Source: Hyperoodon ampullatus
Lineage: Eukaryota > Chordata > Mammalia > Artiodactyla > Ziphiidae
Assembly: GCA_949752795.1 (NCBI GenBank)
Contig: OX457074.1
Coordinates: forward strand, 34,023,980 to 34,087,979
Reading direction: 5' to 3'
Length of the DNA: 64,000 nucleotides
The notes below the pieces were generated by a model. That model was not told where the DNA came from and did not search any database. It saw only the letters and a list, made by a program, of their open reading frames with translations. Every line of letters begins with the position of its first letter. The first letter of the stretch is position 1. The position numbers and the translations under genes are program-made. Of the stretch, positions 35,601 to 47,599 are shown piece after piece.

Positions 35601-36090
35601 GCATTAGCTGTCAGTGTTTTGGTGAACGAGTGCCCCTGAACTGTGAACTTCACTCGTGCTTCTCAGGTTTTTGCCCCGTTTAGGTGGGAAAGAATGGCTG
35701 GAGGGGCTGCAGTTGTGTGCTTCCCTTCCCCTAAGTCAGTTAGGCTCTAATAAACCCTAGCAGGTTAGGCTCTGGTAAAATAGTTTCTCCTGAGGTCAGG
35801 CCTTGTTAAAAAGAACAAAATGCTCTGGCATATTTCAAAAGGATTCCTTTTATCTTCCCTCTGCAGGAAGCAATTATTCCCCACATATAAAATAACTTCT
35901 TTAGGGATTAACTCATTTTCCTCTGATATTTGTAGTCAAGGTGCATGGTTGAGAACAGTTTTAATATTAATTTTAACCATTATTTATCTGCATAAAATTG
36001 TTAGGTGTTTGATATCTTCACTGGGAGAGGCTGGGGAGGACTGCATTCTAATTCCATTCAAGACTCAGCCCTTTGAGGAATAATCCTTGT
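35601..36090. other. Unassigned sequence
   Basis: No gene seen. The first 200 bases may still belong to the old L1. A T20 run at about 36091-36110 begins the next SINE. Confidence 0.3.
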
Positions 36091-36240
36091 TTTTTTTTTT
36101 TTTTTTTTTAAATGTTTGTTTGTTTGTTTTTGTTTTTTGGCTGTGCTGCACAGCTGGCGGTATCTAAAGTTCCCTGACCAGGGATTTCACCTGCAGTGAA
36201 AATGCCGAGTCCTAACTACTGGACCACCAGGGGAATTCCC
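36091..36240 (-). mobile_element. CHR-2-like SINE
   Basis: A T-run and (TTTG)n tail, then 'ggctgtgctgcacagctggc', 'agttccctgaccagggattt' and 'ggaccaccaggggaattccc'. Short duplication 'ccttgtt' (36085-36091 and 36243-36249). The B box is weak. Confidence 0.85.
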
Positions 36241-36609
36241 ACCCTTGTTCTAATTGTACCTATGCTTTCCTTCTCTGTTTTCCAATATCACTTTTTCATA
36301 TACCAGTGCATTCATCCCCTTCCTTATTTTACAGACAGGAAAATGAAGGCCAAAGGTGTATTGGGTTGTCACAGAAAATTATTCACGAAGACAGCTTCTG
36401 TCTCTTTATTTTATCATATTAACTGGAGAGGAGAAGGGACGGATGCTGAAAATGTTGGTAAGCATGCAGTATGAGAAAAAATTAACTGAAGACGGGACCT
36501 CCAAACACGGGAATGGTTATTGTGCAGAGGTGAAGATGTAGGGATCACTTCCTCTTGAGATATATCGAAAGAAGTTTCTAGACACTTCTGTGTCTTCGTT
36601 GTTGTTTGT

Positions 36610-38060
36610 CCCTCAGTCGTTCCTGCCCTTCTTACTCTGCTGAAATCCTTCTGGTCAGGGCCACCCGTGATCCGTTCTGACCACATCCCACAGACATTTC
36701 CTAGTTTTTATCTTAACTGACCTCTTTTTGGTATTTAACACTATTGTTCACTTCTTGAAAATTCTCTCTTCCCTGGACTTTTGAGATAGTACAGAATCTT
36801 GGATTTATTTCTACTTTTTGGTGATTCCTTTTCAGTGTTTCCATAACCCTCTTCCTCCACTAAACCCTTCAGTATTGGTGTTCCCCATCAGCCAAATGCT
36901 CTTCCAGTTTCTTTCATTCCTTTGGTATGTGGACTTGTGAAAAACCTCATTCACCCTGACGTCATTGAATATCACCATTATACTGATGACATCCAAATCT
37001 CTGTCTCCATCTCAATCTTTTAATCGGCCTCCCCACTTGTATATTTTCTAGACTTTTCAGATATAATACCTTTAAAACAATTAATTTTTACCAGGTACTT
37101 CCCTCCCCATGCCGTGTTCCCCTGCAGTATTACCTGTTTCAGTAACTAGTACGGCCACCTACCCAATTACCTAAGTGGAAAAGGTGGGAGTTTTTCTCTG
37201 CAGGATTAAAATCACTTCCTAATCTATATACCTGCCTCTTGTCTCAGACTCCTTCAGTCTTTTTACATAAAACTTCCAGAGGCATAAGACATGCAAATCT
37301 GAGGCAGAATTGTTCAGTGTCTCCTTATTTCCACCAAGATATAATCTCAAGTTCATTCTGACCTTGCAGATTGAAAGTGGGGACGGGTAGGATGGGAGGT
37401 GGTGAAGTGGGTATCACCTTTGGCAAAGACTGGTGCAGAACAGACTCAATGAACCCAAGAGCCAAGGATTTCCATCTAAGAGAGATTTAATTTAATGAAG
37501 AGCCAAGTCAAAATAGATAATGAAGCAAAAATCTAATCTAGCTATTTCTGGCATTGCCTCTGGTTTATATTCAGTCCATATGGTTTTGTGTGTATATGTC
37601 TGTATGTGTATGTGAGTGTGTGTGTGTGATTGTGTGAGTGTATCGTAGACCCTTAAAATTAGGTGCAAACAAGGCTAGTCAAAGCAGGCTCCATCTCCAT
37701 CACTAAGTTTTCCTTTTTGATGTTCTCTACTCCATCTCCTCAACCAATACATTCTATACGCCAACTAATCTACACTATTTGAATTTCCCCAAGTGGGCTA
37801 TGCTTTCCAGTTCTTTGCACATGCTGTTGGCTCTGAGAGAATGAATGTTCCCCCTCTCCTCCTTTACTTGGATAACTGTCAATATTGCCCAATTCTTCGC
37901 TCATTTCATACCCTCTGGAAATCATTCCCTGACACCTTTACACTTGTCTTCATGAGACCGTCTACCTGCACTCAGAGCATACTTCTCTCTTCACTTGGAA
38001 TTGTATCAATTGTATCAATTGGAATTGCAATTTTTAGGAACTTAATGTGACTCCATTTAG
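36610..38060 (+). mobile_element. L2 LINE, RT to carboxy region, with an insertion gap
   Basis: At 36700-36790 'tttttatcttaactgacctc' and what follows correspond to the L2 RT block L-L-D-L-S-A-A-F-D. At 36975-37005 'caccattatactgatgacat' retains Y-T-D-D, the catalytic Y-A-D-D box with one change. It resumes at about 37785-38060 with 'tttgcacatgctgttggctc' and 'tttcataccctctggaaatc', matching the L2 carboxy end. The part at 37380-37780 does not read as L2 and may be an insertion. Confidence 0.65.
37588..37643. repeat. Imperfect TG-rich microsatellite
   Basis: Interrupted (TG)n and (TGTA)n run, too degraded to be highly mutable. Confidence 0.8.
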
Positions 38061-38249
38061 ACCTGAAACTATGTAACAAGCTTTCAGTCTCTTTCATTAC
38101 CTTTATTATCTTTATCATTATCATTTCTGTACAGAGAGATATACCATACATGTTTTTGATGCTCTGGATGGAAGAAAGAGAAACAACCAAAAGAAGCCAT
38201 CAGAGGGGTGATTACCAAGAAGAATCAGAATCTCTTATATGAGTCTCGT

Positions 38250-38365
38250 AATATAAGTTTATAAATCTTTCCCTCTTACAGTTACTGCATTCAGTCCTGA
38301 CAACAGCCTCTGAGGAGGGCATGCTTATCACCATTTTACAGATGATGAAATGGGGAGTCCCTCAG
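38250..38365 (-). mobile_element. MIR fragment
   Basis: 'cctgacaacagcctctgagg' followed by 'atcaccattttacagatgat' and 'gaaatgggga' is antisense MIR. Confidence 0.75.
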
Positions 38366-38599
38366 GATGAATGCCTGGTAGAGTTTCCTGTCTAGCCTTA
38401 GATGGTGACCTGAAAGCTGTGGCTCTTGATGTTTCTGAGGTGTCAAAGGGACAGGACACAGTCATGGGAGAGAGGACCTCCCCACACTGCGCTGAACCAT
38501 CCAACCCTCTCTGGCACTGCAGCCCCATTAGCACTCTTGATACAGTCTGTCTGCTTCTGTCTTCTTGTTTCCTTCAGATCCTTCTGGAATCTCCTTTCT

Positions 38600-38960
38600 A
38601 GTATGGAAGTGGGATCCAAGGGAAATCACCTGGAAGGAGTTAATTGCCTTTGCTTCTAATTACCTTCTTTTTCAAGGGCAGTGGGTTAATTATCGAGACA
38701 CTAACCTCATGTTAGATTCCTTGGGTAAAGACACTTTCCCTTTAACACAGTCACACTGTGTTAATGATACTCATCACTCCCACGACAGTGCTAAAATAAC
38801 TGTCTCTGAGCAGGCTGCTCTACAGATATATTCATGGAGCACAGAGCATTAAACCCCCCCAATTGCATAGTAAGGAATTTTTTTTTCCAAACTGTAAAAT
38901 TACTTAGCAAGAAAAAAATACACTAATTAAAAATCTATTCTTAGCCGGCCCAGAACTACA
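38600..38960. promoter_or_regulatory. Candidate regulatory block rich in TAATT cores
   Basis: Within 360 bases there are 'gagttaattgcc', 'tctaattacctt', 'ggttaattatcg', 'tgttaatgatac' and 'actaattaaaaa', i.e. four TAATT-type homeodomain cores plus a TAATG, with no recognised repeat over the block. Clustered cores of this kind are usual in developmental enhancers, but they also occur by chance in AT-rich DNA. Inference only. Confidence 0.3.
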
Positions 38961-39344
38961 CTTGAAATGCTCCACAAGTGGCAACTTAAAGAGTCCGAAA
39001 CTACCACACTTCTCTAGGTGCCTCTCGTACCAAATAAAACTGTTTATTTACTCTGCTGGGTGGACCAGCGCTTTTTAAAGTTTGGTTTCTTCACAGTAGC
39101 AAAGGGAATCCTCATCAACCCCAAATTGGCTTCAGGTTAACACATATAAGATTCGGTTTGCCAGAAGTGCAACTCATGACTCAAGACCCCGAACACATGA
39201 GGATCTGTGACTGCCCCCTGACCCACGCACATGTAGATTCTGAGCTAAAGATGGCCGGTTCCACGCTCCACTTCAGATCAGTTGCTAATCATGGATTCTG
39301 AGAAGTGCTCCAGCAAATTCACCTTGCGGTATTGAATACGTGTA

Positions 39345-39545
39345 GGGATGTGGTTCTCACACTTGCGCATCAGAATCCCCTGGAGGGCTTATTAAAACAC
39401 ACATGGCTGGACTGCCATCCCCAGAGTTTCTGATTCGCTAGGGCTGGGGTGAGGCCCATGAATTTGCATTTCTAATAAGTTCCCAGGTGGTGCCCATGTT
39501 GCTGGTCCCAGAACAACAGCTCCAGGGCCACTGATTAAGGTTAAT
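39345..39545. mobile_element. MER20-like hAT element, near full length
   Basis: 'gtggttctcacacttgcgca', 'ggagggcttattaaaacaca', 'agagtttctgattcgctagg', 'gaatttgcatttctaataag' and 'ttcccaggtggtgcccatgt' in consensus order. Confidence 0.85.
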
Positions 39546-39729
39546 GAACACAGGTGGTGCTGAAGGTCTGCTGATTGTTTTGTGCCCCAGGGAGATTCCA
39601 TCCTTCATCTGGAGGGCCTCCTGTCCCCCGCTTCCTGCAGCTGGGCTCCTAGCTTTATTTCTTGCCCAACTTGTGCCTCCTTTTCCCACCATGGACCTAC
39701 CATATTGGCTCTGTTATTGTCAGTATCCA

Positions 39730-40200
39730 ATTAGGGTGTTTGGGGCTGTAAACAACAGAAAAGCAAACTTGGATTGGCTGAAGAAGTTCTTCAATAGATT
39801 TGTATTTAATAAACACAATTTCCTAGCCCACAAAGGTGAGGTTCAGGTGTTGGGTGGCCTTCAGTTTTGCTTGACCAGTGGCCTGATGATGTTTTCAAGG
39901 ACTCACGTGCTGCTTCACTTCTGTGTCTCTGCTATGCCAGCCACAGTTTGGGCTTCATCCTATGACTGGCTCCCTTTGTGGCTTTAGGATGGTTGCCAGC
40001 AGCAATCAAGCTTACAAGTTGCTTGCTCACATCCTTTGGGAGAGAAAGTGACTTCCTGGGGTTCTCTTCAGAACAAAAAGAAGTTTTCCAAAAGTCTCCG
40101 GCAGGAGTCTCCTTGTCCAGAATTAGGTCACATGCTCATTCCTGAACCTGTCACTGGCAAGGAGGATGGCTCCAGTCAAGTCAGACCACCTGGAGCGGAA
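39730..40200. repeat. Unclassified old interspersed repeat, copy 3
   Basis: Begins 'gggctgtaaacaacagaaaa' and ends near 'gtcacatgctcattcctgaa' and 'cctgtcactggcaaggagga'. Shares its layout with the segment at 25340. The 147-codon plus frame starting at 39544 crosses from the MER20-like element into this repeat and is therefore not a gene. Confidence 0.45.
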
Positions 40201-40464
40201 GGTGGCACCAGATTCTCCGGAGCCCCGTGGTATGTGTCATATAGACCTAAATGGAAGTGACGTTTTCTTGAGAAGAAAGAAAAGAGAATGGGTGCTAGGT
40301 AGCAACCAGTGGTATCCACTACACTTTCCAAGCTGTTCTGAGAGTAGGTGGTTCAGAAAACTATTACAGAGCGTCATTGGAAAAAGACTCATATTTTTCT
40401 GAGACATGAGGCTTTTCCAGCGTAAGATTTAGCAGAGCTCATAGGACAGTGGGACCAAGGAGGC

Positions 40465-40650
40465 AGCGTGGTGTGCCTGGATTTGAAGCCCAATCTGCCA
40501 TTTCCTGAACGTGAGCCCTCCATCATTCACCGTCTGGAACTTCAGTTGTCTGGTCTTCAAAATGAAGATAATACGTAGTAGTCACTGTTGTCAGGACTGG
40601 AAAAAGTGGGTGCAGAGGAGCTGGCATAAAGCAGGGATTGATCCATCCTA
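40465..40650 (+). mobile_element. MIR SINE
   Basis: 'ggtgtgcctggatttgaagc', 'aatctgccatttcctgaacg', 'caaaatgaagataatacgta' and 'gaggagctggcataaagcag' follow the MIR consensus from the core to the 3' side. Confidence 0.7.
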
Positions 40651-40811
40651 ACTGTCACCATTTGTTATAGTAACCGAATCAGTTGAGCTATGGTCTGATC
40701 TTTGTTGGTGATTCTTTTTCTCCAGTCCCTTTCTCTTTACTTTGCCTCTCTCTTCTTTAATGTTTTGAAGTCCCATCTTGGGATTAATTCCTTCTTGTGT
40801 ATTCCCTTCTC

Positions 40812-40837
40812 GGGGGGGGGGGGGGGGGCGGCGGCGG

Positions 40838-40872
<35 letters not shown>

Positions 40873-40873
40873 C
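40812..40873. repeat. Compound G17 / CGG / (TG)n / (CG)n tract
   Basis: A run of 17 G, then 'cggcggcggg', then 13 to 14 TG units, then alternating CG to 40873. The first part could fold as a G-quadruplex, and the alternating purine-pyrimidine part can form Z-DNA. The CG part is unusual for a methylated mammalian background. Confidence 0.95.
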
Positions 40874-42165
40874 TAAAACAGCAATCAGTAAAGCTCAGAT
40901 GATCTCAATTTAAGGGAACAGAAAAGACACAGGGCGTCTTTAAATGTTAATCTTGGTATAGATCCTTAGCAAAGTTCTGTATCTGACTGTGAAACACATT
41001 TGCTCTTCTGTGGTCCCTCTGACACCACCGGGGCTCCTGTGCAGCCTCTGTCAGCTCATCTCTGCCCTTTGCCTTCCTACTCTTAACTTTCCAAGTACCC
41101 CCTCCTGAGCCTTTTCCCTGCCATGTCCTTCCCTTCAGCTCCGTCTCTCTTAAGTGACCGCCCCTCACGACCTCAGCTCCTATATCAGTTTCGCCTTTAG
41201 TCCCTCCAGTTGCTCAACAACCCTCCAGCCCGCAGGCTTCATCCTTCTCTCGGTCCCTACTGCTTCATCCTCCAAGTAGCTTCACTGATCTGCACAATAT
41301 TCTCATATTTCTTATCCCAAGATCAGTATTTTTCTCCTTTCTTTCCAAGCTGGTTGTCCTTCAGGACACCCCACTCTCCTCCCTTAACTCATCTTCTAAA
41401 ACCCTTAAGATGATGAACATCAGACCACCTCTCTCCGCATATCCTTGCTATTCTAGGCTTCGTCCTCTAACTCAGAGTGAATGTATTCTCTCTGGGGTCA
41501 TAACCCTTCCTGCTTTTTGCACTTTTTCCTTGCCTTATCCATTAGTTTCCTTTTGAAAACATCTTTACGTATGTAAAAAAAAAAAATAGGCGATTTAAAG
41601 AAAACTATTAAATACCTAGTAGCACAGGTGGTATGTGTCTTGGCATCAATTGTGAAGGGAATGAAGCTGAACAAACTTGGGAACAGAGCCATAATATAAA
41701 TAAGTATTCAGAGAAGTCATTTTGGAAGGATGGTAAAATACTAGCTGGATGACAAAATGGTGAGGTAGAGTCTCAGTCTGTTAGAGGCTCTGGGTCAGCC
41801 TCAAAGGAGGCACTTAATTCTATGTCTGAAAGACTAGTTTTTAATACTATTCTCAGTGGTATAAAAAGTTCAACAGCTGGCTCTCAAAAAAACCAAACCA
41901 GAACAAACAAACACATGCCCTAGTTTGTAACACTGGCTAATTTCCATAGTGTAAATATTCTCATGATGGCTGATTCTGAGCCAGTAACTGGACATCACTA
42001 AATGTGAATCTGGGAAGAAATGTGCACACTCAACTCTCACCAGCTGGTGCAAGCCAGTTATAACACTCCACTTGCATCCTAGTCACTGTTTAATTTCTGG
42101 GATCCTCTCTTTCTTTCTTCGTCCTTCCCTCCCTCCCCCACCCCTTCCTTCTTTTATTCTTTCTT
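40874..42165. other. Unassigned sequence with a pyrimidine tract
   Basis: No gene recognised. 41040-41480 is C/T-rich and may be degraded L2. 42100-42168 is a CT-rich low-complexity tract immediately before the next L1. Confidence 0.3.
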
Positions 42166-42169
42166 TTTA

Positions 42170-43275
42170 AAATAGACTTTAGTTTTTAGAGAAGTTTTAG
42201 GTTCACAGCAAAACTGAGCAGGAAGCATGGAGATCTCCCATGTACACCCTGTGCCCACACGTACACAGCCTTCCCCCTTTATCACGATCCGACACCAGAT
42301 GGTCCATTTGTTACAGCTGATGACCTCCACTGACACATCATTATCACCTGGAGTTCATCATTTGCATCATGGTTCACTCTTGGTGCTCTGCATTCTGGGG
42401 TTTGGATGAATGTATAAGGACATGTATCCACCTTCCTGAGTAATTTCACTGCCCTAAAAATCCTCTGTGCTCCATCTGTCCATCCCTCCCTCCCCCCACC
42501 AACCCCTAGCAACCATTGATCTTTTTATTTTCTCTATAATTTTGCCTTTTCAAGAATGTCATATAGTTGGAATTATACAGTATGTAATCTATTCACATTG
42601 GCTGCTTTTACTTAGTGATATGCATTTAAGATTCCCCTGTGTCTTTTCATGGGTTGATAGCTCATTTCTTTTCAGTGCTGAATAATATTCCATTGTCTGG
42701 ATGGACCACAGCTTATCCTTTCATCTGCTGAAGGATATCTTGGTTGCTTTCAAGTTCTGGTAATTATAAATAGAGCTGCCATAAATATCTGTGTTCACGT
42801 TTTTATGTGGACATAAGTTTTCAACTCCTTTGGGTAAATACCAAGGCACACAGTTGCTGGATCATATGGTAAGAGTATTTTTAGTTTTGTAAGAAACCAC
42901 CAAACTGTCTTCCAAAGTGATTGTACCATTTTGCACTTCCACCAGCAACGTGTGAGAGTTCCTGTTGATCCACATCCTCACCAGCACTTGATATCATCAG
43001 TGTTTTAGCCATTCTGATAGGTGTGTAGTGGTGTCTCATTGTTATTTTAATATTTGCGTTTCCCTAATTACATATGATGTTGAGCATCTTTTAAAATGTG
43101 TATCTTTTTTGATGAGGTTAAAGTCTTTGGCCCATTTTTTGATTGGTTTTTTTTTTATCATTGAGTTTTAAGAATTCTTCGTTTATTTTGGTGAACAATC
43201 CTATATCAGATACGTCCTTTGCTATTTTTTTTCTCCCAGACTATGGCTTGTCTTTTCATTCTCCTGACAGTTTCT
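42170..43275 (-). mobile_element. Ancient L1M, 3' UTR and ORF2 carboxy half
   Basis: Antisense: 'agttttaggttcacagcaaa', 'gagatctcccatgtacaccc', 'agcaaccattgatctttt', then ORF2 text 'ttcatctgctgaaggatatc', 'aaccaccaaactgtcttcca', 'cttccaccagcaacgtgtga' and 'tctgataggtgtgtagtggt'. About 1.1 kb continuous, with no intact frame. Confidence 0.88.
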
Positions 43276-43395
43276 TTCTCTAGGAAAGACAATAATCATA
43301 TCTGCTTCATAAAATTGTTAGATGGATTAAACAACAAAGCAGGAACACAGTGCCTTGTACTTAATGGTCTCCTCTATCTTATTAAAGAAATTCAC
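43276..43395 (+). mobile_element. MIR 3' portion
   Basis: 'aataatcatatctgcttcat' followed by 'aaaattgttagatggattaa' and 'aacacagtgccttgtactta' match the MIR 3' half. Confidence 0.6.
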
Positions 43396-44029
43396 TGGAA
43401 ACTACTTTGGGACATTAGCAGGCTGTGGAGACATTTTGTATGACCTGGCAAACATCAGTCAAACTGTGCTTATCACTGAAAAGAGACCAAGCAAAATAGC
43501 TTCTTCTAAAGTTTGATGCATTCAGTGTTGAGAGGGAGAAGTACAGAGAACCCACCCTAAAACCCAAGCTTGCTTTCTTCATAGGATTCAAAAGCCAGAG
43601 CCTTGCAATCTTGAGATTAACTATGGAACTTTTTCTCAGTATTCTATTTTCTCTAGGGTCATGTGGATAAAAGCACCTATTATATAGGGTATTGTGAAGA
43701 TCACATAAGATAATAGATGTCAAGGTCCTGAATGGTTCCCCACATTAAGAGTAGAATTTACTTTCCATAAATTCCAGTTACCACTATTGCAGTAAAATAA
43801 AGGCAAGTAATTTGCATGATCTGGGAACAGTGTGGGAGGAGAGACAAGACTAAGAAGGTAGAACTAAGATGTGCAGGACTTTGAAGGCCAGGTTAAGATT
43901 GGGTTTTATTCCCATTTCAGTCATTTGGGTAACAACTTCATAATTTTTCTGCAATGTCTGCAGATTCCCTGTAATATTATCTACTCAGTATTTTTCTTTA
44001 AGTAGGTCTACTTTTTTAATTACAGAAAG
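43396..44029. other. Unassigned sequence
   Basis: No gene or confident repeat. A 102-codon minus frame (43415-43723) has no recognisable motif. The stretch near 43840-43920 ('aggactttgaaggccaggtt') could be old L2. Confidence 0.3.
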
Positions 44030-45085
44030 TTTAATAGCTTTGTTAAGATATAATTCATATACCATATAATTCACCCATTCAAAGCACACTATTCAGTGGT
44101 TTTTAGTGTATTCAGAGTTGTGCAGCTGTCATCACAGTTAACTTTTGAACATGTCCATCACTCTGGTACCCATTAGCAGTCACTACCCATTGTCCACCAA
44201 CCCCCCTGGCCCTAGGCAACCACTAGTCTATTTTCTGTCCTTATAGATTTTCCTGTTCTGGGTATTTCATGTAAGTAAAATCAAATAATATGAAATCTTT
44301 GGTGACTGGCTTCTTTCACTTAGCACGCTTTAAGCTTCCTCCATGTTGTACTGAGCATTGGTACTTTATTCCTTTTTATTGACAAATAAAAATATTCCAT
44401 TGTCCAGATATACCACATTTGTTAGGGGATGGACATTTGGATTGTTTCTGCTTACTGGCTATGATGAATAATGTTGCTATAGATATTTGTTTACAAGTTC
44501 TTGTGTGGGTATGTTTTCATTTCTCTTGGGTGAAGTTGAATTGCTGGGTCATATAATAATTCTATATTTAACTTCTTGAGGAGCTTCCAAATTATTTTCC
44601 AAAGCACCGACACCAACTTTACCAGTGTATGAGGGTTCCAGTATACCTATATCCTCATTAACACTTGTTATTGTCTGTCTTTTATTTTATCCATCCTGGT
44701 GGGTGTGAAGAGGTATCTCATTGTGGCTTTGATTTGCATTTCCCTAGTGACCAAAGATTTTGAGCATCTTTTCACATGCTTATTGGTCATCTGAATATTT
44801 GAATATCATTGAGAAATGTCTATTCAAATTCTTTGCCCATTTTTAATTGGGTTGTCTTCTCACAGTTGAGTTGTAAGCATTCTTTATATATTCTGGGTAC
44901 AAGTCCCTTACCAGATGTATGATTTGCAAATGTTAGCAAATATTATTTCCTGTTCTGTGGACTGTCTTTTTCTTGTCTTAAAATGGTATCCTTTGCAGCA
45001 CAAAAGTTTCTAATTTTGATGTAGTCCAATTTATATATTTTTTCTTTTGCTGTTTGTATTTTTTTTGGTTAAATCTAAGAGCAAA
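44030..45085 (-). mobile_element. Ancient L1M, 3' UTR and ORF2 carboxy half
   Basis: Same organisation as 42170-43275 but a different subfamily: 'ttaagatataattcatatac', 'ccattcaaagcacactattc', 'accccccctggccc'-like text, then 'gggatggacatttggattgt', 'ttctcttgggtgaagttgaa', 'gtatctcattgtggctttga' and 'ttgatgtagtccaatttata'. Confidence 0.88.
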
Positions 45086-45839
45086 GAAATTTAGTTACAA
45101 AGAAAACTTTGGGGGAAAAAATCACCACTGGAATCAAAGTAAACTTTAAAAAATGATAATGATAACTACAACACATTTATGAAACCATGTAGCTGGTTAC
45201 TACTGTTAAAGCTCTGTTGTTGCAGGTGTAACTGTCTTCCGCACACAAGCAGGAGGGTGAGTTGCCTGGGGCAGTCTGGAGTAGAGAGTCCCCAGGCAAC
45301 ATGTAAAGAAGTTCTAGCCTATGGACACCCTGAGTCACAGGCGGGAGCTGGACCAGCCCAACTGTGCAGAGAGAGTGTTGCCCCTGAAACTCTTCCCTCC
45401 CCACAAATGCCCAGCCCATCATCGAGAGCCCTGGTAGCTGCTCATCGTTCATTTCCTAAGAGAGGGCCCTGTGATGTCATGGGATTTCTAAACCAGCCAC
45501 TTTTTAGCAATTCAAGCATCTTGCTTTCCAGTAGCCCTCTGGTACCTCTCCTTTCTCCCCACCTTTGACAGCAGCATCACATTTGGGCCCATATTTCTCA
45601 AGAACTAAAGCACATGACAAAGGTATATTTAGTATCTAACATCTTCTCCCCACAAGATTGAAAACATGTGTCTTCGATTCTTTTTGTCCCCCTGAAATAT
45701 CAAAATTGTTCAACAGTGTCCTGAATTGGGTTCGAAGTTCTGTGGCAGCTCAGAAAAAGGGGGATAATACTGGATTGTCTTCTTCTTATTTCCCGACAAG
45801 AGGTGATTTAGAGGTTTACGTACAGAGACGAGCACGGTC
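45086..45839. other. Unassigned sequence
   Basis: No repeat recognised. Frames of 129 (plus, 45179-45568) and 91 (minus, 45177-45452) codons overlap, which argues that both are chance frames in moderately GC-rich DNA. Confidence 0.3.
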
Positions 45840-46715
45840 TGAAATTATACCAGGAGTGACTACAGTGCAGGGTCTCGAACGGGAGGTTCTCCTCCAGGGT
45901 CCTGCTCTGCTGCTGCTCTGCCCCGTTGTAGTTAAAGGTGACTCCATCCTCCCAGTCGCTCAGGTGAAAATCTTGGAGTTATCCTTGACTCCTTGTCTCC
46001 CTCGCATCCCATGTCTAGTGCATTAGGAAACCCTGCTGGGTTTCTTTTCCTCATCGCCTCGCCCCGACTGCTAACGCCTAGCTGACGTCATCTCTCACCC
46101 AGATCTCGGCAGCTGGTCTTCGGGCTTCTTTTTACCTCCGTAGGAGCAGCGGGGGGCCTTTACCGTGTAAGTCAGGACATTTCTCCTCGGCCCCAAACTC
46201 TCCAACAGTTTCCCACCTCAGAGTAAAATTAGATTACGTAATAGAGGTAACACCTCCACCCCCAGCCCGGGACCTGCTCTGCGGAGTCTTATCAACACCT
46301 CTTCCTCTCGCTGGTTCTGCTCCATCCACTCTGGCCCCCTTGCTAGTTTCTGAACAGTTCAGAAGTGCTCCCACCTTGGGACCTTTGCCTTTGCTGTTCT
46401 CTCTGCCCAAAATACTCTTCCTTCCATTTATCACTTCCGTCTGGTCAACTGTCACCTTAAATCAGAGAGGCCATCCCTGACCACCCATGAAAAAATAACT
46501 CCCCCTCCCCCCAGACTCCCATATCCTATACTGCTTTATTTTTCTCCGTGTCACTTATTGCCACAAGGTATATGCTTATTTACTTATTGCCTGTCTTCTC
46601 CCACTAAAATATAAGCTCCACCAGGGCAAGAATGTTTATTGCCACATCTCTAGGGCTTAGAGCATGAGCTGGCATACAGTAGGTGCTCAATATTTGTTGA
46701 ATGAATGAATAATTA
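45840..46715 (+). mobile_element. L2 LINE, carboxy region and 3' tail
   Basis: At 45930-45990 the frame reads GDSILPVAQVKILELSLTPC, matching the L2 segment G-N-S-I-L-P-V-A-Q-A-K-N-L-G-V. Further on, 'cagtttcccacctcagagta', 'ccttgggacctttgcctttg' and 'agagaggccatccctgacca' follow in order, and the end is 'ggcatacagtaggtgctcaa' with 'atttgttgaatgaatgaat'. One of the longest L2 tails here. Confidence 0.82.
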
Positions 46716-46890
46716 CAGTGTTGGGAATGAGCACAACGTCTCTGCAGCCCAACCACCTTGGCTTGAACCGCAGTGTAGCGTTACTAGTGGTGCACTTTGG
46801 TATGTTACTTCGCTATTTTGTGTCTTAATAGCCCCCTCTGTAAAATCGGCTCCGCAGCTGTGCCTACATTACATGATGGTTGTGGGTTTT
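46716..46890 (+). mobile_element. MIR SINE, left half
   Basis: Runs from 'cttggcttgaaccgcagtgt' through 'cccctctgtaaaatcggctc' to 'acatgatggttgtgggtttt'. The right half resumes at 47260 after an L1 insertion. Confidence 0.65.
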
Positions 46891-46891
46891 A

Positions 46892-47259
46892 GTTTTAGTT
46901 TTTATTTTTGTAATTGAAGTATAGCTGATTTACAAAGTTGTGTTAGTTTCAGGTGTACAGCAAAGTGATTCAGTTACATATATACATATATAAAAGAATA
47001 TATATATATATTCTTTTTCAGATTCTTTTCCCATATAGGTTATTACAACATACTGAGTATAGTTCACAGTGCTATACAGTAGGACCTTGTTGGTTATCTA
47101 TTTTGCATATAGCAGTGGGTATCTGTTAATCCCAAACTCCTAATTTATCCTACTCCCCCCACCCCTTCCCCTTTGGTAACCATACGTTTGTCTTCTGGTC
47201 TATTTCTGTTTTGTATATAAGTTCGTTTGTATCATTTTTTTTTTAGATTCCACATATAA
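46892..47259 (-). mobile_element. 5'-truncated L1 inserted in MIR
   Basis: Antisense L1 3' UTR: 'aattgaagtatagctgattt', 'gtgtacagcaaagtgattca', 'ctatacagtaggaccttgtt' and 'agattccacatataagtgag'. The probable duplication is 'gtgggtttta' (46882-46891) / 'gtgagtttta' (about 47260), with one mismatch. Confidence 0.88.
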
Positions 47260-47355
47260 GTGAGTTTTAAAAGAAGTGATACAGGCAAAGTGTTTAGAAC
47301 AGTGATCAGTGGAGAGCACATGCTCTATAAGTAAATATTAGTGGTTGATGTTATT
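47260..47355 (+). mobile_element. MIR SINE, right half
   Basis: 'aagaagtgatacaggcaaag' and 'tgtttagaacagtgatcagt' continue the MIR begun at 46716. Confidence 0.65.
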
Positions 47356-47599
47356 GAGTAATAATACTGTATATAATCACATACCAATCACCTTGTGAAG
47401 CAGAAGTAGAAACGAAGACACAGGTAAATGAAGCAGTCATTCAGGAATCAAACAGTGAGTGATTGGGGGCAGGGGAGAAGGTCCTGGACTTAAAACCAGC
47501 TCATGTGGTCTCAGCGCACTAAGAAGGGGGCTGCATCTGGGGCTTGTGCTGATGGCATTATTGCAAGAGGTCAAGGTTCACATGGGGTTGGAAACTGAA

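Noticed and set aside
39544..39987. 147-codon plus-strand open frame
   Set aside because: It crosses from unique sequence at the edge of a MER20-like element into an old interspersed repeat, with no known motif.
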